Below are positions 45,398 through 58,200 of a DNA stretch of 64,000 nucleotides, piece by piece. Under the pieces are notes generated by a model. The model did not search any database. It saw only the letters and a program-made list of their open reading frames with translations, and was not told where the DNA came from. Position numbers and translations under genes: made by a program. Each line of letters begins with the position of its first letter. The stretch's first letter is position 1. Source of the stretch: Sternotherus odoratus. Its lineage: Eukaryota; Chordata; Testudines; Kinosternidae. The stretch covers positions 39,682,890 through 39,746,889 of the forward strand of contig JAVMKO010000003.1 in NCBI GenBank assembly GCA_032164245.1, in the 5' to 3' direction.

Positions 45398-45697
45398 CAG
45401 GGATTGGCAACCTTTGGCCTGCGGCCCACCAGGGTAAGCCCCCTGGCGGGGCAGGCCGGTTTGTTTACCTGCCGTGTCCACAGGTTCAGCTGATCGTGGC
45501 TCCCACTGGCCATAGTTCGCCGTCCCAGGCCAATGTGGGCTGCGTGAAGCAGAAGCCAGCACATTCCTCGGCTGGCATCGCTTTCTGCAGCCCCCCAGCG
45601 ATCAGCTGAACCTGTGGACGCGGCAGGTAAAGAAACTGGCCCGGCATGCCAGGGGTCTTACCCTGGCGGGCCACGTGCCAAAGGTTGCCATTCCCTG
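45398..45697. mobile_element. Non-autonomous hAT element, 300 bp
   Basis: The ends CAGGGATTGGCAACCTTTGG and CCAAAGGTTGCCATTCCCTG are inverted with one change. The flanks ACGTAGGT and ACATAGGT are an 8-bp target duplication with one difference. The interior also folds: GGTTCAGCTGATCG is opposed by CGATCAGCTGAACC. Open frames on the - strand inside it are not genes. Confidence 0.92.
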
Positions 45698-45800
45698 ACA
45701 TAGGTTCATTTTTAGTTGATGACTATAGGGAAATCTGTTCCTGAGTCCTGCCCTTCAGTTACTAAACTGAAGTGTTTGAATAAGTCTCATAACTATAGAG

Positions 45801-46039
45801 CAGGGGTTCCCCTTTTTGGTTTCTCCCTCGGCGCAGCGGACCCTTGTATGTGCGCCGAAAAGCCGCCGAATAAATTAACTCATCATTCGGCGGCTATTTT
45901 TGGTCAACATGTCGAAAGCGCTCCGTATGTCCGCAGAAAATAGCCGCCGAATGCGGAAGTGATCGCGGTGGCGGCTTTTCGGCGGCACAAGCAGCTCACG
46001 ACCCCCGAGCGGTCGCTACCCACAGTTTGAGAAACACTG
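45801..46039. mobile_element. Non-autonomous hAT element, 239 bp, with perfect 8-bp TSD
   Basis: The ends CAGGGGTTCCCC and GTTTGAGAAACACTG are hAT-like (left end worn). CTATAGAG is duplicated exactly (45793-45800, 46040-46047). The interior repeats GCCGCCGAA/TTCGGCGGC motifs, like the interior of 7745-8100, suggesting a related family. Confidence 0.9.
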
Positions 46040-47710
46040 CTATAGAGTAATAGGATAGGGTGCTGACCTCCTCGCTTTGCCTCCCATATTCTCCCCTGCA
46101 GCCATGGGAGTAGCTTGAGTGTGAGCTGGGAGTGCTGTCAGGAGCTGTTAACTGTTCTGCTGCATCACATCATGGGAGAAGGTGAGAGAGTAACTGTTTA
46201 CTCCATTGTTTGGCTAGCTGTGGGAGGCTTTGGGTTGAGAGCAGGATAGATGGCTCCCTTCACCTCCCACCGAGCGGTAGTCTGGGAAAGGAGGAAGAGG
46301 AAAAGCTAAGAACCAATAACCTCCCTAATATACCCATTACACCTTCCTACTTCTTGGCCTCAGTTATCCTAGTAAGCTTCTTTAACTTGCTAAATGGCAA
46401 CAGTCCATTGAGGCTGGGATGCAAGAGGAGGGGGGATGGTAAGCTGGAAAGCAATAGTCTTAAGCTACTCTTCTCTCTGTTTCTGATATGTCTACTGGGA
46501 AGACGGAGGCATAGCAACCTCTGCTCATTGAGGATAGCCGCACGCTGGAGAAATCCCCGGCAAAAGGACTTGTGGGCGGTTTCTGCTCCCTTTGTATTGC
46601 TTGAGCAGCATAAAGAAGTGGAACAAGCAAGTGTCTGTCCCACAGTATTGACTGTTGTCCCTTAATATTTTAAGAAATAGTTTGATGAATAGGTGAGACA
46701 TTGCTGCTTTATATGTATCCTGAAATGGGCCTGGAAGTTTGACATGTCACTGGGTACTTCACATGGATTTAAATTATTTATATTGTCTCCTTAGCAGGCA
46801 CCTAGCCTTTTACTTATATGATTTTTGCTGAGTAGCTGGTTTTGTATCTTGAAATAAATCCATGTAATTTCTCTTCTCTGCAGTTGAGTACACTGTTTGT
46901 GTATATATGTATGTGTATATATAGTTAATTCCTAGTATGAAAAGAGAGCTTGATCTAGAGCTGTAATAAAAGGAAGAAGGTAGAAATCCACACTTTTTGA
47001 TATAAACATTTTATTTATACAGTAAATTAATAGCAGTCGGTTGAAATTAAAAATTTAAATGGCATTGGAGGCCATATAGCTGAGCACATTAAATATAACA
47101 CAAGTATCTTTGTTTTATTTCTTGATTAAAGTACTGATCATTAAAGTCATGATAACTAGGCATTTGCAAAATGAATTAAACTTGTTTACTTTGCATAAAA
47201 GGGCTTTATCTATGGTTGAGGTTTTAAGATGACACAAGGATTGAATTTCAGTGGGAGATCTGTGGGCTATATCCCCTAGACATCCTGGAAAATCTCAACC
47301 TACACTGAAGGAAAACTCCAGTGTTTTCCTATAAAACTGTATGTGCATGAAGTTATTCCACAAAGACTGACTTTTTCATGTTTTACAGGCCATTTGTAAG
47401 AGAAACTAAGACCCAGATAAACTTTTGGTATGAAAATAAATGAGAAAAGTATTGGATTGTGGATGACAGTAGTAGACAGATTTGTGTGTATGTAAATAAA
47501 ACTCAGGCAAATGTAGTTAATTTTTTGTATATTATTGCTAGTTGGTTTTCTGGAATTCAGGTAAAGCTAGTCAACCTGTACTCCATCATCCTCCCTGGGA
47601 GCTGGTTCCTGATGTCTGCCTTTCTATTTCTGTACTAATTCAGTGTACTTGAGAATGCTGGGCTAAAGAAGCTGGAAAGGAGGCCATTAATTTAAACATT
47701 TCTAAGGGCA

Positions 47711-47716
47711 TTTATT
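47711..47716 (-). terminator. Candidate EYS poly(A) signal
   Basis: Reading on the - strand, AATAAA lies about 315 bp beyond the EYS stop codon. It is the nearest clear hexamer noticed; alternatives further left exist near 47005. Confidence 0.35.
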
Positions 47717-48029
47717 CTTGTAAACGATCACTTTCATACAAAACTCAGGCAAAATAAATCTACAAAAATCAGTTGCCTGTTTTCAAAACAGTATCTAGAA
47801 ATAAGTTTACTAGCATGAGTAAATTTGACCATTTTTCATCTGTGCTATTCACCCAACCATATAAAGTTAGGTAGCTTATAGTAGCAAGCAAGTAGTTAGA
47901 GTGTGCGTAATACTACAAAGCATGTTACTAAAAAGGAGTCTCATTCTAATATTACTAGCCAATAGGCAGAGTGGAGCCTATTCATCTGTTCATGTGGGTT
48001 TTTTCTTTTTAACTAATTATTTTTTTCAA

Positions 48030-49222
48030 TTAATCCCCATCTCCATCATAAACATTGTAGCCTTCTGCCTTAATTAATTTGATTGTTTTAGAATCTTGAA
48101 AGAGTACAACATCTTTAATTTTACCAACTAGCTGCTGACTAAAAAGCCCTGAAGTGACTGTACTTACTTTTCTGTCAAGTTCAAACCCACCAAAATAGCA
48201 AATGCCTCCATAGTTCAGAGCAACATATTTTCTTTGTGGATCAATATCTTCAAAGAGAACCAGATATTCATCAAGGTATACTTTAATAAAAGTCTGGTTT
48301 TGAGCTATGGTGATAGAATGCCATCTCTTGCAACAAAGGGAATGTTTACTGTAAATTAAAGGGACAGAGATTCTTTCTCCAAGATTAACCAAAACTTTCA
48401 AGGTCCCATTATTAAGACCAACTGCAAGAAAATCATTGTCTTCATCTTCAGCTTTTCCCATCCATAAAATTAAGCCTTCACTCTGATTGGTAGTAAAATT
48501 TAGAGATACACTGGTAAATCTGAGGTCTCTCTTTCCATAATGGGGATCCATGTATTTGATGTATGAATTACCTGTAAATTTTGCAGTAGAAAATGAGATT
48601 TCATTTTCACAGTGTCTACCTGACCATCCTAGTGTACATGCACAACTATATGAAAATAAAATGGGATCAGGAATACAAAGAGCCTGGTTCAGGCACATAT
48701 TATGTGAACAATAAACAGATCGTTCACATATGTTCCCTGTCCAGGGTTGTGGACAAAAGCAAGAAAAGCCTGAGTTTTGAACTTGACATTTACCATTATT
48801 TCTACACACTGTGTACCCGCAAACAGTTCCATCACAGTCACCTACATTGGAACCATCTTTAGGGTCTGCCTCAGTGAGTTTTAGTTCTTTGTGGTTTATA
48901 ATAATTTCTCGTATACACCCACTGAAACCTATGGGTTCATTCTCTATTGCCATTGAATTGACAAGATTTAAGGATGAAACTCCCCCGATGTAGAAATCTG
49001 TGTTTATGTCGAGGGCAGTCATTCCAGCACGGGCTTTCTGAGTAATGTTGATGCCATCCAGATCCAGGTAACCTTCATTACCTACTCTTCCTGCTTTAAG
49101 GAAATGCCATGTACTTCCATTGGTACATATGTTTTGAAGAGACTGCAAGATGACTATCTTGTCGCCAAGGCTGTAGCGTAGCTGTACAAATCCATTTACT
49201 AAGGATATACATAGAAAGTCAC
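48030..49222 (-). CDS. EYS: EYS terminal exon: LamG, two EGF modules, LamG
   Basis: The exon is 1,193 bp, and its first two bases complete a glycine codon. Order: the rest of a laminin G domain (DFLCISLVNGFVQLRYSLGD, then WHFLKAGRVGNEGYLDLDG and FYIGGVSSLNLVN to GFSGCIREIIINH); an EGF module (CRNNGKCQVQNSGFSCFCPQ, WTGNIC); a second EGF (CLNQALCIPD, YSCACTLGWSGRHCEN); and a final laminin G domain (FTGNSYIKYMDPHYGKRDLR, LILWMGKAEDEDNDFLAVGL, YGGICYFGGFELD). It ends KLIKAEGYNVYDGDGD before TAA. Six cysteines are visible in each EGF. Conserved ending KAEGYNVYDGD supports the EYS call rather than agrin or crumbs. Confidence 0.97.
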
Positions 49223-52200
49223 CTGTGGAAATAAATTACTTGATGTCAAATAGATTTTACTTTGAGATGACACTTCATTTTAATACCCTCTTTTCAGTTG
49301 CTTGTAACTTTACCAGACTCAAACAGATTCAAGCTGAAATTTTCCATGTTGGGTGTGTGCCTGTCAGCATTTTTTTTTAAAAAATATGTATTTCAGCTAT
49401 TTCTGAGAATGAGATTAGGTAAAATGTATTTTTTTGCTTGTGTTAAACTGGTTGAGAACCCTGTTGCTGCCACACTTTGGAGCAGGGACTTGAAATTTGG
49501 CAAAGTGGAAGGGGGGGAGGGGATTGGGAAGAGATTGCCCTCATATCCACAATGTGTGTTGTGCAGTCCCTGTGAAAAACTCTCCAAATGTGGTCACGTT
49601 ATAAGTCCCAGAAAAATGTCAATTTAAAAGTGCTCAGTGGAGGCTTGCTAGAATTTAGCAGCTAAATTTCCTGAAGCTTGTCTTCACGGACTGAACATGC
49701 CTTATCCCTTCCTGTCTGCAACCAGATTGTGTATGTGCCATCCCCAGCACACCTGAGCATGCCTCCTCCAAGGACTTCCCTCACAATTGCTTCTCCCTGG
49801 CAGAACTGCTTCTGCTCTGGCACCAGGCACAGGAACGAAGTAGGGAGACATTCTCTCCTGTGCTCTCCATGTTTCTACTACATCCAGGCAGCATGGTGAA
49901 GGAGGAAAAGGAACAGCCTGAGTTGAAAGCAGAGGGGTGAAGAACAGTTGTGGAGGAGGGTGAAGAGATGGCAAACAGCAGTTGGGTTAGCAGCAGAAGC
50001 CAGGACTGGGAGGACAGGAGCAGAAGACAGGAGTGGGGGGATAGTGCTAAAGTGAGGTGTTTGGGATTATGGGAGTGCTGGAGATGGGGAGGAGGAAATA
50101 GAAGTAAGGGAAAATATGGGCAGGAATTGAGGTGGGGCACAAGATAAGAAATAACAGCACTGTTTATGATTGTGGGATGAGGCAGGCCTGCAGAAAAAAT
50201 AGTATGTGGTTATGAAATTAAGGACATCATGCATGCACACAGTGGCAACCAAATTGAGGCTGGAGAGGTAACCTTAACACTTGCATTTCCTAACATTTGA
50301 GTGTAGCTTAATTTTCTTTTCATGTAGTTTTTCTTGTCTGTAATAGCTATAAATGACAGTGCTATCAAACAGGTGCTTTCCCCCTCTGTAGCCTTTTATC
50401 AGTAAAATTTACATTAAAATGTAAGAAAGGTAAGTATGGTATTTTTTATTGTGATTCATCATGCTTAAAAATGAAATCACCAGTCAGTTTGGATTAAATT
50501 CATGAATGATTAATTTCTCTGTTAGAGAAACTAAGTCTGATTCTTTGTTGCTTTATTTTGAGTAGATTACATACATCCCAGGAGAACTGCATTGACCAAG
50601 ATTTGAGGACTTCAATAGCTCAGGTATAGCTGAGGTTTATTGCAGGAATGGGTGGGTAAAATTCTGTGGCCTGCGTTGTGCAGGAGGTCAGACTAGATGA
50701 TCATAATGGTGCCTTCTGACCTTAAAGTCTATGAGACTTTAATGAAGTTACAGTGGAGATTAATTTGTTTTTAACAGTGTTTTTATAAGTCTGCAGAAAG
50801 TGAGGCAGAGTTTCACCACCTTAGTCATGGAACAGTTCATATAGCTGGGAATGTTCAAGACGTCATACAAGTTATTTAAGAGTAGAGGAATTACTTTACC
50901 TACCATGTACAAAAATAGAATGATCTGTTTCAATCTAATGGTTCATTGTATGTTGTTTGATACTAATCTCACCAAATCTTTCCCATGAACACACTGTATT
51001 TTAAATCAAATGTGAGAGTATGGCTTTATAGTTTGATATTTTTATTTACTGGACCCGTTACCTTGTACAACTTGTACTATGCAAATACCCTCTCATCTTT
51101 GGGTTGAACTAAGTGGAATACATACTTTGAAAAGCCTTTCATCAAAATTGCAGACTAATACTGTATAGGAAACTAAAGTACAAAATCAGGATGTGCATCC
51201 GTTTTACACCTGCTGTTTCCATGATTAGCCTGGCATAATATATTGATATGACAAAACATCTGTTTTTGATGCTTTTGCATATTAGTTTCAATGAAGATAA
51301 CTCTGCTTCTGCAGCTCAGCATGTATGACAATTCTGGCTGTCTGGGCAACTCATCTCCCTGCAGTTCAGGGAGGCAGATCCATATTTGATGCCATATAGT
51401 TTGGCTATGCCCCTTTTGCTCCTGCTCCCTGCCAGATTATCTGCTTCCACAGCAGCAGATAGTGGTGGCTTCTTTTGCTACCACCCTTACTCCTTTCTGT
51501 TTTAACTTTTCTGTCCAGTGTTTTGGGCAGTAGGGAGTAGTTCTCTCCTCCCTCAGTGTTCTTCCTCCTCTCCGGGGGTGGGGTGTACTTGGGGGTTTAA
51601 CTGTCCCTGAGCCTCCACTGCAGCATCTCCCTGCCAGCTCTGCCCCTGAAAGGCTAGCAAGCACTCAATGAAGAAAAGACGGTTACTCTCCTTTGTAACT
51701 TGTTCTTCGAGATGTGTTGCTGATATCTATTCTATTCCCCCCACCTTCCCCTCCGTCAGAGTAGCTGGCAAGAAGGAACTGAAGGGTGATCGGACTGGCA
51801 GGGTTATGTAGGGCGCTAACTCGGCACCACTCCAGGGGGCTCTGCTACCCACTCGATGGGTAGCTGCTAGGGAAAAGTTTTCGACAGCTGTGCATGCAAA
51901 CGCACCTAACTGATCTGAGCACCACATCTCGAAGAAACAACAGTTACAAACATAACTGTCTTTGAGTGAGATCACACCAAAAAAAAGGGGGAGGTCTTTC
52001 CTACCATACTTTTGTTTCATAATTCTCCTTATATATATTCACCGCTTGATACTTCCAAGGCATTAAAAATTGTGGGAGATGCTGGGCTGCAGAACAGGCA
52101 ATTTCTTACCAATAATTTCCTTTCTGCTAGCGTCTCTCTTGCAATTTTGCCCACCCTGGATGGCTCATGAGTAAACAGTCAGATGTTAAGTGAATTTGTT

Positions 52201-55200
52201 ACCACATGACTCTTCCTTAATCTAAAATACATAGTTATTTCATTATCTCCAGAATATTTGATGTTTTCCAATTTTATAGTTTGGGAATAAGTCATCTGTC
52301 AGCAAGTAGGAGCAAAGGAGTGTGGCCAGATTGTGGAGCACCAAAACACGGATCCATCTCTGAGCTGCAGAGGGGAGAGAGCAGCCCAGATGTCCAGAAT
52401 TGTGGGAGACACTGCTAACAGAAGGAAAATTTCTGCCAATCATTTCTTCCTTTTAATACTTCTATTTGAGGAGTCCCTTCCTCTCACAAGAGTTAAAAAA
52501 AATATTGAGGACAGTTAGTTTTAGTTTCTTATCACAAAAAAAGCCAGTAATAATTTTATAAAATAAATACATATGCTTGTCTCTTGCAGCAGACTCTTTG
52601 ATTCTGCTTTATTCAAGTGGCTGTTCAAGGGAATTATCATAAAGGGTCAAATCCTCCAGCCCTGCACTGAACCTGTTTTCAGGCTTTGCAGGCTTGTTGT
52701 GTGGGAGAAGCGAGAGAATCCAATCTCCAAATGGCAGTGTAGCCTCTCTGTGACTACTGCAGCAACTCTGTATCTATGGTAACTACACCCCCTTTCACAC
52801 TGTGTGAAACAGCTAGATCTATGTTGTTATACAGCAACAGACCACAACCTCATCCAAGAGCCACCATCCGTGATACCGAGGATAGATCTTTATGGAGCAC
52901 AGTTCAAAGGTGCAGAAGATGGGGGACCCATCTCTTTCCCCACACTGACTGCATTGATTCCACTGCCTTTTGGGCTTTGTATATCCAGGGAGTGAAGATG
53001 GTGAGAAGTGGTATTTAGGCATAAAATTTGTTGCAATGCAAAGTTGTTATTGATTACCATGTAACACATTTATCATTGCTGTAGTGTAAGTGATGGGGGC
53101 TGGGATAGCTTAAGGTAATGTTCTCCCAGGGAGTATGTGTAACTCAAATTAACAAAAAATAATTTTGTGAGTGTATGGAGGAGAATGTTGATGTCTCAGG
53201 AAGCAACTTAAGGGAGTGGGAATATGAATTTCACATTTCTAAAAATAAATAACCAGTTGTAAATTAAAACAGGTTTTTTTTAACACAGTCTTTGCTGTGG
53301 CCATCAGAGTGATTGCCCACAAGACTGATCTAAGCACCCCACACATGGGAGGCAGGTGGGCTCTCCACCAGTTCAAACATCATAGCACAGAGGGATGTAT
53401 TAAGGGGGAAATAGAGAGAGCCTACTGGGTCGGCACTTGTGTGGATGTATCTAATATCCTGGAAATTAAAATGGAGAGTACAGTGGAGCTGTGACCAATG
53501 CAGCTGTTAGCCTTAGGATCCCAGATTGGACAGGATTTGAGCACATCATATTTCAGGCTAGCAAGTATAGTAGTGATGCTCACACTTAGATAATTTAATG
53601 TCTGCTATTAGAGAACTATTTGTAATATTCATGGTACCCTGCAGTAACTAAAGAATGCACATGTTAACATATCTATTGTTCTGAAGGAAAAGTGCTTAAG
53701 TACTGGAGATTTTCTAATTGGTTTGCTGGCCTTCAAAATTTGTAATTACTTATATTATAAAAAATGCAGGTAGAAGTTGATCTACGTGTTGTTCAATGTG
53801 GACACTTAACTGCTGCTACTATAACACAATCTTTAAAATTAGATTTCCTAAATCTTTTAAAACTGCATTGGGCCTAGCAAAAATTCAGCAGTGACTTAAA
53901 TTCATTATTTTTTTTAGACTTTAAACAATAGCATAAATAATGGTATAGGTGGGAGCTGGGATTGTCAAATCGAACTACACTGAACTAGGGGCCAGCATAT
54001 TCAGAAAGTCTGCAGGTTGCATATTTAGGTGAGTATAACATTTATATTTGCCACCAGTTTTCATTTGGCCATTTGTTCGTTTATTGGGATGCAAGTATTT
54101 GGGGGATGGTGTGGGGACTTTAAAAAAGTGAAGCAAAGAGTGCATACCAAGAGCCAAAAGTGTTTCCTCTCCCTATCCCTATTCATGAGTCAAGCCTGCT
54201 AGGACTACTTCCAAGGGGGTCGGCGTTGCAAGATGGGGTACAATTCCCAGCATAAGGAGACATACTTGCACGAGCAGGGGGCCAGGCTAGCTGTCCCCAG
54301 TCTGTGACTAGGGTCTCAGTGGCTATGTACTTGAGGCGGCTAGCTTCTTCCTCATCTTGCACTTCCACGGCTGCATTCTATATTTAGTTTGTTAATGTGA
54401 GAGCTAGCACAAGTATGACTATGCAAGGTGGGAATCACATCGCTCAACTCAAAAGTACATACCCTAAGGCTGCAAAGGTAGGACTGTCTCCACATGCCCA
54501 CAGAGTCTTCGCCCTTTGCTGACTGCTAATCTGGTTATTGTAATGTACATTCAAAGACAATCAGATTAGGATAACAGAACTTTATTTGATGCTATTATAG
54601 GGAATTGACATTGATCCCTCCTACCTTAGACTGGATTCAAACCAGTGGCCTACACGAGACAAACTGTAAGCTGGTATTTTTAACTATTGAATGAAGAGCC
54701 CACCCAGAGCAATGTTAAGTTTTAGAGTAGTGTAGTCTGTTGTGAAAATATAAACCAATCAGGGTGGGCAGTGGGCACTTATGCAAGGACTTAGAGTACA
54801 TTGAAACCATAAATAGACAAGTGTGGTTGTTGCAGCGACCTCAATGGACAAGATGAGCTTCTCAGATACGGCCACGGCATCCATCTTAACAGCCACGTGC
54901 CATGTTTGGCCACACCCCCTGGACTGCACACACCCACAACAAACAAATCCTGAGCACTTGTAAATTCATGGTTTCTCACTTTAGAGAAAAATATAGTAGA
55001 CAACACATCCAAACTGAAGTATTCCCTTCCATCGCCAACCAGTGCCTCAAGACAGGACTACAGGGACAAAAGCAGATAGCAACAGTTTTCATCCATGCTT
55101 GTCACAGATGTACCAAAGGAAGGACATCATATATCCCACAGGAAAACCCTAAAACTGTGGCTCAGGCCACAAAATCACAGGTGGCAGCAATGCCTAGGAG

Positions 55201-58200
55201 CTCAGTATGACGACAAAAACTTGGTGTCTCCAGCGCAGTCTGGAATTCAGAAGCAGATTATTAACAGCCCCTGTACAAGTGTGCCAGTGAGACAGCCTAT
55301 GTGTCACTAGCAACTTTAAATTAGTTTTGAAGTCAGAGGTATTTTCTTTTCAAGAACAGTCTGTTGTAATGAGAGAGGAGAATAGAAAAGAAGCTTTTCA
55401 ATGATTCCCCATTAGACCGGAATTTTAGAAAAATTCCTTATGCTTTGTACAAGCAATTCATTTATTAAATCTTATATAACAAGGTAAAAAGAAAAGGCAT
55501 TATATAAAGTGCTTTGTAAACTAATCTGCAAAAGAAAGCCCTTTCACATCTGCTGGCTGCTAAGAATACTTCTGAGTCTTTCATTAGTCTAATTCTGTCT
55601 GGATTTGATGGGATTATATGAAGGCATATGTAAAGAGCTTGCAAGATTAGCTTTTTTGAAACCCTTCAAAACTTCAGTGCAATGAGAATGAGTGGTATGA
55701 AAGTTGTAAAGCAATTAATTACTCCATAGACAGCAACTTTTGTTAAGGGGAAGGGGAAGTATTTTTTGGGAAAAACATTTTGAAATGAAATTTGTATGGC
55801 TCAGGGTGATGGTTTTAAGAAATGTTCTCGCCTGAACAGACTAAACATGTTCACTAATGGCAATAGAAATAGTGCGTATTCATGCTAACCAGTTGCAGCC
55901 TAACTTAAAAAGGCTGTAGAATCATTTAGTGCACTCTCTTTGATCCCTCCAAAGGGGTGGTTAATTTCTGTCTGTACCAGCTGCTATCATGGCCTTTGAC
56001 TTTTCTGATATCTTTTGAGCTAGATAAATTGTGGGTTTTGTTTTCTTTTTCTCTATTTTTCTGAGATACTTTTGAAATTGCTTAGTTTGAATAGGAGAAA
56101 ATTATTCATGCAGAATCCCAGACTGTTTTTTAAATTCTAAACTTACAAAAGATGCTTAATATAGGATTCTTAGCCAAAAATATATGTGTACAACCAATTA
56201 TGCCATCTATTTTCTTTGAATCTGCATTTCTATAATGGGGTCATAATTTGAGCAGTTGGTGCTGTTACTGTCTAATACCCATATCAATCTCACCTGGCAA
56301 TAGCCCATTACAACAGCTGAGTAGGGAATGAGAAGGTGGTAACATTTGTCTGTGTGACTGAGCATATTTATTGAAAATTCTAAAATTCTAAAACAAAGCA
56401 ATCTAAAAATATGACAAACTATTTATCTTCCCATACACAAATCCCTATTTCTGCATAACTTAGTGTTTGACATCCAGTTGGGAAGTTTCACCAGTGCTTT
56501 AATGTTAATGACAGCTTATGCAGTGATATGAAATGTTTCTGTCTAAAATCATGAACGATACTAGAGGAATGTACTATAAAGTTAAGATATATAAATAAAT
56601 TTTCCATATACAATTAAAAGACTAGATTTGAACATTTATATATATGGCTTGGCAAATAAATTTTTATGCTATATTGTTTTTAAAATGTGATTGTAACTTA
56701 CCAAGATTTTAAAATATTTTATACATAGTAAGACAGTTGATCTTGGCTACTTCTAATTGTATCGTTCTGCCTGACTAGCAAATACAGGACTCACATGTTT
56801 TACGGAGGTAAATATTTTTCTAGCAACAGCAAACTTGTCAGCATTGATTCATCTTTAGGTATAATAAATACTTAAACTCTCCATGAACTTCATGAGCTCT
56901 CTGTATTCCATTTACTTTCTCTGAGCTTCAGTTCAGCTAACTTCTGCATTTCCTTATTTTTGGTGTTTTAAAAAATATGGGCCATATATTTGATGTAAAT
57001 GGGCATAACTTCATTGTAGCCTATGGAGCTATGCAAGAGTACAGCAGTTGGGGTCCTGGCTCCAATGTCTATATTTAAATCCTTCAATGTATATTTGTTG
57101 GACCATCTCCATGAAGTAACTCCCACATATTTGTACTTTTATGACAAAAAAAGTACTTTGCTTTGGATCCACCCAAAGCTTGTTACATTATGCCACTTTT
57201 TAAGAGCTTGATTGAAAATGTCAAAAGCCACAGGCACTCTAATGCAGCGGTCGCCAACCAGTGGTCCGTGGACCACTGGTGGTCCGCGAGAAAATTTTGG
57301 TGGTCCCTGGAGAAATTTGGACATTATTTGCAATTTTTAGGAAGATAAGTCCCTAGTAAATGCTTCTTATTTGATAGCACTTCAAATCACGAAAAGTAGA
57401 AAGCCATAAACGATTGGAGAAGAATTAATTAAGCCTTGCTTGTTACAAGCCTGTGAAGAGGTTTTGGGGAAACAGGCTGTCCAGAAACTGAAAGTAATTC
57501 CTATGTCCGCTAACACTGTGAAGCGCAGAATTGAAGACATGGCCGAAGATATTGAAAATCAAGTGATTGAAATGGTGAAAAATTCAACTTTTTATTCAAT
57601 TCAACTCGACGAATCAACAGACATAACTAACAAGGCAGTTCTCCTTTGTTTTGTGAGGTTTGAGTGTCAAGGAGAACTCAAGGAAGAACTCCTCTGTTTG
57701 CTCAACTTGCTGGGTAGAACAACCGGCTCTGAGGTATTCAATGGAAGAAATTTGTTGGGATATGCACAGACGGTGCCGCAAGCATGACCGGGCATCTTTT
57801 AGGAGTTGTTACAGAAGTGAAAGATGTTGGACACCCAGATATCTTGTTTACTCATTGTATTATACATCACGAGCAACTTGTGGCGAAAAGAATGTCTCCA
57901 GAACTGCACGAAGTACTCTCTGATGTAATTAAAATGAAATTCGGCACAAAGCGCTCAATTCTCGAATATTTGAGGCACTTTGTGAAGAAATGGGCTCTCA
58001 ATATACTCATCATCTTCTTCATGCTGAGGTGAGATGGCTGTCGAGGGGCAAAATACTAACCCGATTGTTCGACCTGCGCCAAGAAGTTATTCTTCCAGCA
58101 GCAAAATAATTCGATATTCCAAGATCTCTTGTTCAACGATGATTGGCTAGCCAAGCTTGCATACCTGGCAGATATTTTTTCACTGTTAAACGAGCTAAAC

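Larger units (their letters stand above)
43190..48029. other. PHF3/EYS convergent intergenic region with 3' UTRs
   Basis: The 3' UTR of PHF3 starts at 43190. It has several AATAAA sites (43460, 43720, 44463, 44618, 46853), any of which could end the mRNA. The EYS 3' UTR reads leftward from 48029. Two hAT elements (45398-45697, 45801-46039) lie between. Open frames of 71-151 codons near 45.5-46.7 kb overlap repeats or lack any recognisable domain. Confidence 0.75.

Noticed and set aside
46210..46665. A 151-codon open frame between PHF3 and EYS
   Set aside because: No domain, signal peptide or family likeness was recognised, there is an overlapping frame on the other strand, and it lies in the probable 3' UTR/intergenic region.
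54902..55310. Open frames of 102 and 71 codons in the EYS intron
   Set aside because: The text has no recognisable domain and the region lacks splice-consistent conservation with EYS; nothing supports a gene.
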